Source: Zygnema cylindricum (taxonomy: Eukaryota > Streptophyta > Zygnematophyceae > Zygnematales > Zygnemataceae). Taken from it: a DNA stretch of 57,787 nucleotides. Location: NCBI GenBank assembly GCA_037447655.1, contig JBBHKE010000157.1, forward strand, positions 1 to 57,787, written 5' to 3'. The notes under the pieces are model-generated. The model was not told the origin of the DNA. It ran no database searches and worked only from the letters and a program-made list of their open reading frames with translations. Both the position numbers and the translations under genes were made by a program. Shown here piece by piece: positions 31,149 through 42,563 of this stretch; within the stretch, counting starts at the first letter, position 1, and each line of letters opens with the position of its first letter.

Positions 31149-31995
31149 GGGTGGACTTCCATCAGGCAAAAAGTGGGGTTGTTTACTGGAGAAAGTACCT
31201 GGCCGTACTAAGCCGTACGTTTTTTTTTTTTTAACAAAAGATGTTTACTAAAAAGTCGTTGAGATTCTCAAGACTTCTTGGCGAAAATTACCACCGTCCG
31301 ATTTTCAATTTTCGACGCAAACGTCCCTTGTTTCTAGTACCTGGCTAGTCTCCTCCGACTGTCCTCAGGAGGACAATTAGCGCTTACTGGACGCGTGTAT
31401 TGGTCCACTTGTAAAGTCAGCGTCGATCCACGACAGACGTGAAGTTATAAAGTTACATGTGGCAAATGGCTTGTACCTTCTGACATCAAAGCCACCCTGT
31501 TCGACGACAAAAAAAACTTGGTTGTAGGACATCACGCCACCTTCATAAATGTGCGATACAGCGATAATACATTCACGTACAAATGGTACATTCTTAGACA
31601 TTTGTACAAACTTTAATTTTGCAAATGTTTTCGTGGCCGTTGTTACGACAACAACTCTCCCTCGTCCTAAAATTTTCCCACTCGTGTGGCGCGTGCGTGG
31701 GTCATTTTTCATTCGTTGTTTGGGCGGTACTTTCCCTGAAATCAGGTCGCGAGGTGATTTTTGATGAAGTTTTTTGACGGGCTGGATTCTCTTGCCCTGG
31801 GGTCGAAAAAAGGAAAACTCTAAAATGCGTTCACATGGCGACAAACATGAAGTACATTCAAAGTATCGACTTGAGGTTTGCTGTACTTTTAAAGAATTGA
31901 TTTTTTTGTATGGCTAAAGTTTTTCTCGTACGGAACTGTGGTTTCGGTGAAAATGACAGATCAAAGTCGATACTTCAATGCATGGGGACGTACCC
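31149..31995. mobile_element. PIF/Harbinger-like MITE, mixed ends
   Basis: The left end GGGTGGACTTCCATCAGGC belongs to one terminal family. The right end ATGGGGACGTACCC followed by TTA belongs to the other. The interior (31500-31655) is repeated at 33160-33315. The element looks recombined between two related families. It lies in line with the next elements. Confidence 0.6.
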
Positions 31996-31998
31996 TTA

Positions 31999-32744
31999 GG
32001 GTAACATCCCATTAGACGAAAAGTGGGGCTCGTTACCAGACGCCGTATCTTTTCGTACAGCGCCGTACATATTCGTACCATAAACATTTTTTTGTCAGAA
32101 GGAACATCGTTACTGGAAAGTTGTCGGGAATCCAATGATGTAGGCGTAATTCCTGACCGTTGGATATTTCACTTTTTGAGATCCGCGAGGCAATCGCGTA
32201 CATCATCCAGTGGGACGCAACTCTCCTCGCGAGGAGAGTTGTGTCCCACTGGATGATTACCATTGGTACACGTGAAAAAACACAAAAATATCTACTTTGA
32301 ACAAGCAATCACAGGCCTACACGTCGTACATGCCATGGGCCTCTTGCCACGCTGGATGCAGGTCAGCCGAAGATATCCTCAAACGCTCCGTCTGACATCC
32401 ACCGACATTCAAAGTTTGCCACGACCTTCAAAGTTTCACCACGTTTTTTTGCCATTCCGTTTCGAAAATTTGATTTCCATTCTCAAAATCAAAATTTGGC
32501 CGCAAACTTTACGTACGAATTATTAACTACCTCCGGTCGTTCAAATATTTCGTTATGACTTTCCCTTTGTAGATTTTTTTAAGATTTTCAGAATCTAGAC
32601 TCTAACCTATGTGGCGCCAATCATAATTGAGGAAGGTTTGTTACTGGCCCAACAAAATGGAGACAAAATGGAGCGGACTTTCAGTAAACGTTGTCAGTAG
32701 ACTTGTCCATACATTTACTGGGACCGCGTAATAGAATGTTACCC
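31999..32744. mobile_element. PIF/Harbinger-like MITE (746 bp) in a chain
   Basis: Left GGGTAACATCCCATTAG, right CTATTCTTACCC-type end (AATAGAATGTTACCC). TTA is on both sides (31996-31998 and 32745-32747). It contains a near-perfect palindrome at 32202-32257. No transposase frame. Confidence 0.75.
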
Positions 32745-32747
32745 TTA

Positions 32748-33559
32748 GGGTAACCTTCCATCAGGCAAAAAGTGGTGTTGTTAACTGGAGAAAGTACCTT
32801 GCCGTACTAAGCCGTACGGTTTTTTTTTTTTCAACAAAAGATGTTTACTAAAAAGTAGTTGAGATTCTCTAGACTTCTTGGCGAAAATTACCACCGTCCG
32901 ATTTTCAATTTTCGACGCAAACGTCCCCAAGTTACCACCGTCCGATTTTCAATTTTCGACGCAAACGTCCCTTGTTTCAAGTACCTGGCTAGTCTCCTCA
33001 GACTGTGTCTCCTCAGACTGTCCTCAGGAGGCCACTTAGCGCTTAATGGACGCGTGTATTGATCCACTTGTAAAGTCAGCGTCGATCCACGATGGAGGTG
33101 AAGTTATAAAGTTATATGTGGCAAATGGCTTGTACCTTCTGACATCAAAGCCACCCTGTTCGACGACAAAAAAAACTTGGTTGTAGGACATCACGCCACC
33201 TTCATAAATGTGCGATACAGCGATAATACATTCACGTACAAATGGTACATTCTTGGACATTTGTACAAACTTTAATTTTGCAACGGTTTTCGTGGCCGTT
33301 GTTACGACAACAACCCTAAGAACGTTCAGATTGTACATTAGCGTGACGCTACTAGATATTTTAATCGGCGTCTGCGCGTACACATATGCAGCTACGATTT
33401 TGTCCTTTTGGAAATGATGATGCTCAACAAGATCCTACGTGGTACCAATCGCAATCTAACACCTCATTCACTGGCACTACCTGATGGAAGGGTGTTACGA
33501 ATATTACTGCCAGTAAACGTGTTCGTACGATTACTGGGAACGCCTGAAGGAAGGTTACC
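32748..33559. mobile_element. PIF/Harbinger-like MITE (812 bp) in a chain
   Basis: Left GGGTAACCTTCCATCAGGC, right GCCTGAAGGAAGGTTACC. It shares TTA 32745-32747 with the previous element and TTA 33560-33562 with the next. The first 570 bases repeat those of the element at 31149. Confidence 0.75.
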
Positions 33560-33563
33560 TTAA

Positions 33564-34460
33564 GGGTGGACTACTGGACTAAGAGCGGAAAAGTGGGGTA
33601 GTTTACTGAGGTGCTTACCGTTTCGTACAAGTTTGTACCATTTTTTTTCCAAGGAAAACATCTTTAAGGAAGAATCTCCAAGGTTGTACACGTAAAAGCT
33701 GACCGTTGGATGCATAACATTTTTTATCCAAGACGCCACGTCACCAACCCTACAGTCTGTGGCGACCGTCCACAGTGAGGACACTTTGCACACACTGAAC
33801 GTGTAAAAATGGGCCGCGTGGAAAAGGAAATAAATCATAATGAGCTCGCGCGTATGTGCGTACACGTGGCGTGGGCCATGTGCCTTCCGCCAAGGTGGAT
33901 GCGAATCCGCCAAAAATTATCCGGTCACGCTCCCACCATCAAAGTTTGCCGCCGTCTTTTTGTCGTTCCGGTTTGAAATTTTGGATAGTAACAACCGTGA
34001 TTCGTAATTAGCGTCAATGTTTTTTTCGTCTCTTAAAACATTTTTCTCCGTACACACATGTCGGATTGTGGATCTGACGGTTGCGATTGAAAAGTAAGAT
34101 TCTCAGCTTACGAATGGCGGTCTTAAAATGAAAATTGGACAAATGTGTACGGAGAAAATATGTTTTCAGTGGCGAAAAACTTATTAACGCTAATTACGAT
34201 TCACGGTTTTACGTTACAATGCCCTCTGTACGAGTCATTAATTACCTCCGCTGGTACAGATATTACCTCCGCCGGTACAGATATTGCGTTCAGACTTTGC
34301 ATTCGAAGATTCTTTCAAGATTTTTAAGCATCGAATATTAACCTACGTGTTATCAACCAGAATGAGCCACGCAAATAAAAAGTGGTTTACTGACGCGACC
34401 TAATGGAAAGGCACGTCCTCCAGTAAACGTATCCGTACAATTACTGAAACGCGTCCGCCC
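33564..34460. mobile_element. PIF/Harbinger-like MITE (897 bp with nested MITE) in a chain
   Basis: Left GGGTGGACTACTGG, right GCGTCCGCCC. TAA is on both sides (33561-33563 and 34461-34463). A TA-type MITE is nested at about 33990-34212. The right half recurs in copy B at 49473-49956 without the nested MITE. Confidence 0.75.
33990..34212. mobile_element. Nested TA-type MITE, same family as 25854-26081
   Basis: The ends ACCGTGATTCGTAATTAGCG and CGCTAATTACGATTCACGGT are inverted. The interior shares CTCCGTACACACATGTCGGA with the 25854 copy. Copy B of the duplication (about 49680-49700) lacks it and reads directly from TTGGATAGTA into TAATGCCCTC, an empty site. Confidence 0.8.
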
Positions 34461-34762
34461 TAAAATACAAAAGTACAATATTTGAGCCGCTCCCGAGTCC
34501 CCGACGGTCTCGTTTTCATCACGGTGGAACCTAGTACAGTATTGTTTGGGCACGGTACTTTGGAGAGTGTTTTGTACGGACCTATAGCGTATCGAAAAAT
34601 CCGAAATTCGTGATAACAGTACGCAACACAAAACGTTCGAATACGTAAGGGCGATGTCTTCCGAAAGACCGAAAAGTTGGCTAACAAGTTAACACCTGCC
34701 CTGGTCCTGATTTCCCTCATAGTCGGGCAGCCCGTAAAATAAAAAGATCGGACAGACCTTCA

Positions 34763-34769
34763 TATTAAG
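34763..34769 (+). promoter_or_regulatory. Degenerate TATA position of LRR gene A
   Basis: CATATTAAG stands about 65 bases before the ATG, where LRR gene B has CATATAAAG. The surrounding promoter is otherwise alike, so A seems to have a weakened TATA. Confidence 0.4.
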
Positions 34770-34830
34770 TTTTGTAAGGCAATGGCAGAATCGTGAGCAG
34801 CTGTAGACTTCCCTACTGCAGTAAATATTC

Positions 34831-37800
34831 ATGGCTCGTTTTGACTCCTTTCCCGCCAAATCCACGTCCGTACACCCTTCTTTCGCTGCAAATACTTTTC
34901 GTACCTTCTGCACGTGTCTTCTGCTCCTCTCATTGGCTGCTGCCGCGGCTGCTCAGTGCCGAGAACGTCCGCCGACTCCGGAAGATGCGGCGGCGATGCA
35001 GGCCGTTAAAAATGAGATGAACGAAACCGGATTTACTCCGCAGATGTGGCAGCAGGGATACAGCGTGTGCTGCTGGGACGGAATAAGTTGCGGCGTATTT
35101 AACGGAAAAAGACGCGTAACAATCCTAATACTGGATCGAGCAAGAGTTTTTGGACCACTTCCGCCGTCCATCGGAAATCTGACGGCGCTGACTTTCCTTT
35201 CCCTTGCAAGGAATAATTTTTCCGGAAAAATCCCGGACACGTGGCGGAGTTTGACTTATTTGAAATATATCGACCTGACAGCGCCGAGTTTGTCGGAAGG
35301 TGAGGATATGTATCCGATGTGGATCACTCTCCCGAAGACACGTGGCATTCTAACCGGGAGTTTGGATATTTTGACAAAACTTCCGAATTTGCAAAGTATT
35401 ATCGTCCCGGGAAACAATTTTTCTGGTAAAATTAACGAATTGGAGCTCCAAAATTTAAAATCTTTAGAACAGTTAAATCTTGCAGATAATTTCTTCACCG
35501 GAACGTTTCCTAAAACCCTAAAAAATTTCCAAAATTTGACCGTTCTAAACCTCGGTGCAAACCCTCTTTCTCCTTCTTCCCTCCCATCGGATGCCGCCAG
35601 CTGGCCTCTTGGTTTAAGTTATGTGAACTTATCCTCACTAAATTTGTTCGGTTCTATTCCTTCCGTATTTAAAAACCTCCAAAATTTGGCTGTTCTGGAT
35701 TTGAGCAACAACAAATTGACCCAAAAAATTCCTGACCTTCCGAAACTCGGAGACAAACTTTTTGAACCGGTGAGTTCTTCGCTCTTTCTCAAAAAAAGTT
35801 TGAAAATGTTTAAAATTCTTCTTTTGTTTTTTTTGAATAATTTGGAAAATAAGAAGAGGGAAATTTTGAGAACCATTTTTGTGTAATCTTATTTTCCACT
35901 CTAAAAAAATTCCATAGGGAAATGTTGCATGAATGACCGTGTCGCTTTTTTCGCCTTATTTTTTTTAAAATATAAAAAAAAATCGTCCGGAAAGTACAAT
36001 TTGTCTTTTGTATGACCCCGAAGTACAATTTTGGTAGAGTTGAATGAGCTCAGAAGCATGATTGGGGTTTTTTAAAAATCCCACAAAAATGAAACGGTTT
36101 GGATTTAGGACCAGAATTAGTTTGGAATCTTTGAGGGAATTCATCAACATTTTAATTTCTTCTGTTCCATTTGTGAATATCTACAGAAAACATTTCTCAA
36201 TCCCTTATTCTATTTTGTTTTCGATGCCTCAAATTTAGAGAAGTCGCTAGGTTCTTATTAAATCCCTGAAAAAACATTCTTTGGGGGAATATTGTCGATA
36301 TATTTTGGGTATACGATTGAATTTCTATTTTTGGCCCATGAGATCGATATACATTGTTTATTCAAGAAAGATAGAAAGTTGATGGCCCGACGTTGTATCC
36401 ATGTTTAATTTTGCGTAGAATGTGACATCTTGTCACATTCCATTTTTGAGTAAGAGTTAACACAAAGCCATTTTTCTCCGAATCTTTTGATCCTTTTTTT
36501 GTCAGCTTTTGCGTTTTGCAATGTGATTGTATGTGTAAAAATTGTAAATAGACTAATTTTGTCTTAAAGATCGCAACACAAATATGCAAATTTTATAGCG
36601 ACAAATAATGTGTGGTTGAATAAATTCTAAGGATGGAACCCATGCAGTGGTTTTTAAAAAATTAGCATGAACCTAATAGAGACAGATTTCTCGTGGTTTT
36701 TGGTGCACAACTCTCAAATAGGTTCAGAAATGAACATTTTTTTACATGATCCATATGTTGCTTGTGGTGTTTGTTGCAGATTTTGAATTTGAGTTATAAT
36801 AAATTAACAGGCCCAATTCCATCATCACTCGACTTTTTTTTTCCAGCAATGGTGTAAGAAACTAACAACTTTCTGTAACTATTTTCTGTTTTCAACTTTT
36901 TATAAACAAGTTTGTTGTCCGATTTTTTTCATTTTTGTTTCCTAGGTGTACTTTACTTCCATCGATTCCCGTAAATGGGTGAATTAAAAAGAAAAAGTAA
37001 TTCTTAAATTTTCATTTATTTTTAACAGAACGTTTACTTCTTTATTGCATCTTTTGTGTATCCGTTCAACAAATGTGAATGTTTCATGTTTGAATGAATC
37101 TTGTCCTCCGTAAATTTTCCTTTTTCTTTTCTTATTCATTTGAATTTTTTTATTTGTTCTTTTTGAAGGGATTTGTCTCACAACCGACTGACAGGCAACC
37201 TACCGACCCAATTACCGGGTGTGGTCACTTTGTGAGTAACTTTTGAACGGAAATACAGATCAAAATCTACGAGTAATTAATTTAGTTAATTACTTGCTTT
37301 GGCGGTGATTTTATGTAACATATCCTCATTTCAAGAGGCTATCACTATCAATATAACGTTAATCAAATATATTCTCTCACATAAAGTAATGGTGATATTA
37401 TATGGTCCAACGTCCATGTGAAATATTCCAAAGTTGATTGTTATGCTCACCCGCCATCTTTGACAAATAGTTATAAATGAAAGTCTAAAACCGTTTTTTT
37501 TTTTTTTCTGTGTAGGGATGTTTCTTACAACAATTTGACTGGAACTGTACCCGAATCCCTCCTTCAGTTCTGTTTGGAGTAAGGAATTCAAAATAACTGT
37601 TCTTTTTTTAGAACTTGTTACCTTAATTTCTGTGGAATTTGGGCGCTTTTTACTTTTTTTTTACAAATGACGTAAATGCCTTGTTCCATAAAGAGCCTAC
37701 AAACTGTCGGTGTATGGATTGTTTTGTATTTGTCAGCATATTTACTGTTAAAATATTGGTTTCATTTCACGTGAGATGTTTTAGTCTCTTAGCGTCTGGT

Positions 37801-40800
37801 TATGTAATAATTTGATCAAAACTTTAAACAGCTTGGCAGGTTTGTTTTCAGGTGAGGGAATAGGAAAATTGACGAACCACACTTTGTTGCTTGGAAATAT
37901 TGAAAAAATATCAATTAAGTGCCTAAATCATATCGCGAATGGCATGTCGAATTATGACTTCTTGATTGTACATTTGTGATTTTCTTTGAAATAACAGTAC
38001 TATTTTATGTTTCTATGTATGTCAATGCTTACTAACCATCAGTACTTCAAAGACACCAACACTATTCATGTGAAATGCCATCTCTTAGAGCCCTGATAAT
38101 GTGATGATTTGATTGGAAGTTTCGACTTAGGAAAGGAGTGGCTAACAATTGTTCTTATGTTTGCAGTAACGCTTTTTATCGCAATCCTTACCTCAACTCA
38201 CGTGCTTGCAACCCAAGTAAGTTCTTTTCCCATCCTTTCTCTGCTCTATAATTCCTCAGGTCTTGGTCTTTCTCTTTGACTTCATTTTTTGTTCATTTCC
38301 AATGGCTAAACCGTGGAGAACCAAGGTTGTTAAGAATAAATCATGTATTGGGTAAAGACCGTCATTCAACGAAGTCCACACAGTTATTAGGTGTCATGGT
38401 TTTGGCTGAAAAAGCAAACAGTTTAACCAGTGTACAGTATGTAAAAATAAAAAATTGTGCTTTTTACACTAGGTAAGCCCGTGGGACCTTGGAGGGATTT
38501 AGTACCAATACAGGAGCATAAGGAGCCATATTTATCCTCCATACCTAGATACTATTATCTTCTATTCTTCTATCCAAACAATGAATAAAAGCTTAGTGCC
38601 TCCTTTCCATGATGAATAGGTGGAGCTAAAAAATATAGTTGTGAAAGAATACGAATAAAAAACAAAATTGCGAAAAAAAACACGACATTCTAAACAATTC
38701 ATAACAATTCCGAAACGTACTAATGGCCTTGGAATCCCTGTAGATAAACTTCATGATTTTATAGAAAACTACACAACAAGTTTCAGAAATATTCAAATGG
38801 AAAGAAATGCCTCTGGTTCGTTTTTTTTAAATTTTGAACATTGTTTTGTTTTTACACTAACCTTTAGATGTGCACAATTTAGGAATGAAGAAAAAACAAT
38901 AGCCCAAACCGAGTTTGTGGTTTAATTGGCGATAAGGTTTATTGATTTATGCTTCTATGCATAGGCCTAATGTCTGAAAACATTTGAATACGTTACATAT
39001 TGAATGTGACAACATAAGAGGCCGAAAAAGCTAATCGGACAAGATAGCTAGGAGAGGCCAAAAGAAAGAAAAGTCCAAGAGAGAGAGAGACAAGAGTGTA
39101 ACGACAAAACAAGATGACAAGTGAGAGGTTTTGTCGTTTGAGTGTCTTTTAGATTTGATGATTTACAATGAGACACACGGGAGTCTTATAGTAAGACAGA
39201 AAAAAAAGGGTAGCCGAAAAGGCTCCAGACGGTACAACTAAACAGGTGAAACCTAGGAAGGTACATCTAGGTAAGCTAAAAGGAATCTAAGTCTAGAAGA
39301 TTCCTACGTAAGAATAATCAACACTAACAAAGGTATGTACATTCCACTAAATAAAGTACAAAATCACTAAACCGTAGTACAAAACTAATAGTGTAGCGAG
39401 TAAGTCACTAAAGTACACCGCGAATCGTAATTAGAGTAAATTACTCTAATTCGGTCGCTCGAAATTTCGACTCTATCACATCAAATAGAGTATCGATTCT
39501 AATTTTTTCATTATTCTAATTTAGGTGAGGTTTAATTGGTAAAAAGTTTAAATATATAGGTGGGTTGGATCTGACCGTGCAAAATTGTTTTATGAAAAAG
39601 GACAAATAATGATTTAATAGAATCACGCTCGAACGTGAAATCGCACTAAACAAAAACATCAATCACATCGAAAAAAAGCCGTTCGCACAACTCTCGTCCG
39701 TCGACAGCATCGTCGTCAATGTGAACATTAACTGACATTCAATGCGACAAATATTGTTAGCGTCATAATGACGTCAGTACTACACCGGACTGACACATTT
39801 TGTACGTATACGTAATTTAGTGTTCATAATTATCGCGCACATAGTTATCGCCGACATAACCCAATATAGACTTACTAAATAAATTAGAGTAAACTCCATA
39901 GTTGAAAAAGCTCTATCACATAAATTAGCGTCAATTACTCTAATTGTTTTTTTTTGGTTTTTTTACTCTAATTTTTTCATTTCTCTAATTACGATTCGCG
40001 GTGTAGTGTAGAACCTAATAAATACTAAAAGATGCTTTAAGTGAATTCCAACATTAAATAATGTTAACCTGTATAGTACGCGTACTAAACTATATGAGTA
40101 TTTTGCCTATATTACGTAGTGTACAAGAAATGCTACATAGCCTTTCTAATTGTTTTCGCACATTAAACCTATGCTTATGTGGAGGTCATCATCTTCTGAT
40201 CCTGCGGATTGATGGGTACATGTCTAAGCCAATTTTTTTCCTTAAAGTTTTACAGTTACTCCTAAGGTATTTTAAAAGAGAATCTGATTAATAAATTTAT
40301 TGTAGGTCGTCTCCCTACAAAATTCTTGCGACCACTAGTTTAGTTTGTTAAGTTTTCGCGCAAAAGCGTGTTATTGGGATATGGTTATTCTAACATATCA
40401 TGAAACCTGCTAAAATGAATCCTTTTTAGAATGATTACTTCTCCTTGAGCGATTTCACCTTTTCTAGTGGGCATTTGTACAAGTAAATTGGTACACATCA
40501 TCATCCGGCAAACTGCATTTTATTCACAAGCTTGCTATTTACATTCATTCTTTCTGGTAAAAAACAGGTCATTTTATCACAAAAGGTGTCGTTGAACAAT
40601 TTTTTTTTTTTTAACAAAATCTAATATTGTCATTAGACAATTGCTCCACCAATCATTCTAATTGTACCGTTTTTAGTGCCATTCCATTTGAACATTTTTC
40701 CTTGGTTTTGTCACCTCTAAGGGCTCGTCTTTTGAACATTTTTTGCTATCTTGTAACTTTTTCGGGTGAAGTTGTTTGAAAATTATTCATGAACTCTTAC

Positions 40801-40933
40801 AGGAGGACGACATCCTCCCGGCGTTGGAAAACACCCTCCAAATGTTGGGAAACACCCTCCAGGCCGTGGAAAACATCCTCCCGGAGTTGGGAAACACCCT
40901 CCGGGAGTCGGAAAACATCCTCGGGGTCCATAG
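34831..40933 (+). CDS. Secreted leucine-rich-repeat protein with HPPGVGK tail, copy A
   Basis: Exons 34831-35769, 36780-36853, 37169-37231, 37516-37578, 38167-38216 and 40803-40933 (TAG) join in frame to 439 aa. Residues 1-41 form a signal peptide (LLLLSLAAAAAAQC). An N-terminal Cys cap follows (QGYSVCCWDGISCG), as in plant extracellular LRR proteins. Then come plant-type LRRs: SIGNLTALTFLSLARNNFSG, LTGSLDILTKLPNLQSIIVP, FTGTFPKTLKNFQNLTVLNL and LNLSYNKLTGPIPSS. Exons 2, 3 and 4 each add about one repeat. The tail is five 7-residue repeats of the form HPPGVGK. No transmembrane segment or kinase is seen, so it is an apoplastic LRR protein; ligand unknown. Intron 5 (38217-40802) holds a 1-kb insertion absent from copy B. 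Confidence 0.85.
39000..40058. mobile_element. 1,059-bp insertion in intron 5 of LRR gene A, TA-flanked
   Basis: Copy B reads straight through (TTACATAATGTTAACC near 54614-54629). Copy A has TTACATA, then 1,059 bases, then TAATGTTAACC, so TA is duplicated. The ends TTGAATGT and ACATTAAA are a weak inverted pair. A deletion in B by short homology is an alternative. Confidence 0.55.
39416..40003. mobile_element. TA-type MITE, 588 bp, with 22-bp inverted ends
   Basis: CACCGCGAATCGTAATTAGA and its continuation are perfectly inverted at the other end for 22 bases. TA lies on both sides (39414-39415 and 40004-40005). Interior ACTCTAATTTTTTCAT words are sub-terminal repeats. It is nested in the 39000-40058 insertion. 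Confidence 0.85.
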
Positions 40934-41328
40934 GAGACTACACCACGAATACCGTTATAACATTGTCACTTTTTATCTCTTAGTTTGACAAAGAAATGAA
41001 CTTTTTGTGGGTGAATGGGCTAGCCACAAACTTTTTGTCAGTGCGCTATTAGCATACGGTCCTAGTTTTACTTTACCTTTGAGCACGATATAGTGTTAAT
41101 AGTAAATGCTTTTTGAAATACAGCTTAAATGAATGGAACAAAGGGATGGATAACAATATGTAAAGATTTGTAGACAACTTTTCTATATAAAACCAAACTT
41201 TTGTCTTGGGAATTTTAAATATAAAACCAAACTAAAAACATAGGCTCTATTTTCAAATGGGAAATACATTTATCTTAAAATTTTGGAGCATAATTTCAAC
41301 GAGTACAAGATGTTCGTTAAGCCACCAC

Positions 41329-42563
41329 TTTTTAGCGCAAACACAAATTTGAGTAACAAACATTGTTGAGGGTTTATTTGAACTATTTTTGTGAGCTTTA
41401 ACAATATAAAGTGTTTATTACCAATATTGTTATTACGCAAACACAAAGTTGTGTTACAAACATGGTTCGGAATTTATTTTATCTCTTTTTGTGAGTGCAC
41501 AAAAAAATCAGAAGCCAAAGAAGACAAGACAAATAACTTATGCAATGCACTCAAAAATCCTTTTTTTTTTTCACATATTACAAAAAATACTGAGCTTGTC
41601 AATCACAACTTTATATTAAAAAGAAGAAAAAAAAAATAGCAACATCAAAATCTCTACAAAGCCTCTAACTTTTAGAATGAAGACATTCTTATCACCTTTG
41701 TATCTATAATAATCCGAAAAAACTTAAATGTAAAACCCTAATTTTAACCTAATATCCAATGAATGTAATCCGATTCTGAAAAAAAATCAACTAAAGTACT
41801 TCCATCTGAAAAAATAAAAAAAAAAACTGAGAACTGAAAACTGAAAATTCTTAAAAATAACTGAAAATGCTTGTGCAGTAAAACAGCTTCCGTAGAGCTG
41901 TTGGAAGAATAATCCCTACAATCTAAAAAAAAAAAAAATGATATTTCCTTTCTTTTCCGACGAGAAATCGATCTTCTTTAATACCTTCTGGCAACTACAA
42001 AATGTCAGAGCCAAAAGTAACAATGATAGACATAAAAAAAACTTTAAAAAAAACTTTAAAAAACTTTAAAAAAGAAAAAACGACAACATTGGGCGAGACC
42101 AGACCGCCTTACATTTACAAAAAAATCGCGGGATTGCTCAACTGACCAATGTTGATATGAACTCAACAAAAGTAATCATAATTATAATCCAACCTTGATC
42201 ACTCAATACCACTATCACTATCTTCAATTCAATTATCATATCATTTCCGTTTCCAAATCTGTTTCCATTTTCTTTTTCGGTTCCGTTTCCGTATCCTTTT
42301 AATCTTCAGTCTTCATTTCCGTTTATCAAACTTTCGAAGGTGTCAAATCTCCATTGATCCGAGTTTTGAATATTTTATCTTCGAAGAAAAAGGCAACGAT
42401 CTTTATTTTCTTCGTCATCCGTAAAATCATAAAACTGTAAGATTGTAAAATCGTAAAACCATAAAAAAACTCGTAAAACAGTAAAACCATAAACTGATAA
42501 GTCGAGGTGAATAAAGCACACCAATCGTGGTCATAAAATGCCAATCCCATTATCTGAGATTTG
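41329..42563. other. No gene seen
   Basis: AT-rich spacer between duplication copy A and the AAA gene remnant. Runs of AAAACTTTAAAA (42020-42075) and CGTAAAACxxTAAA words (42420-42500) are visible. The last part is probably 3' flank of the minus-strand AAA gene. Confidence 0.6.

Larger units (their letters stand above)
29483..41328 (+). repeat. Segmental duplication, copy A
   Basis: Runs from inside GT47 exon 4 (GTTCCCCAAT) to GCCACCAC at 41328, through the LRR gene. It matches 44385-56636 in the same orientation. Differences are concentrated in mobile-element insertions. Confidence 0.9.
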
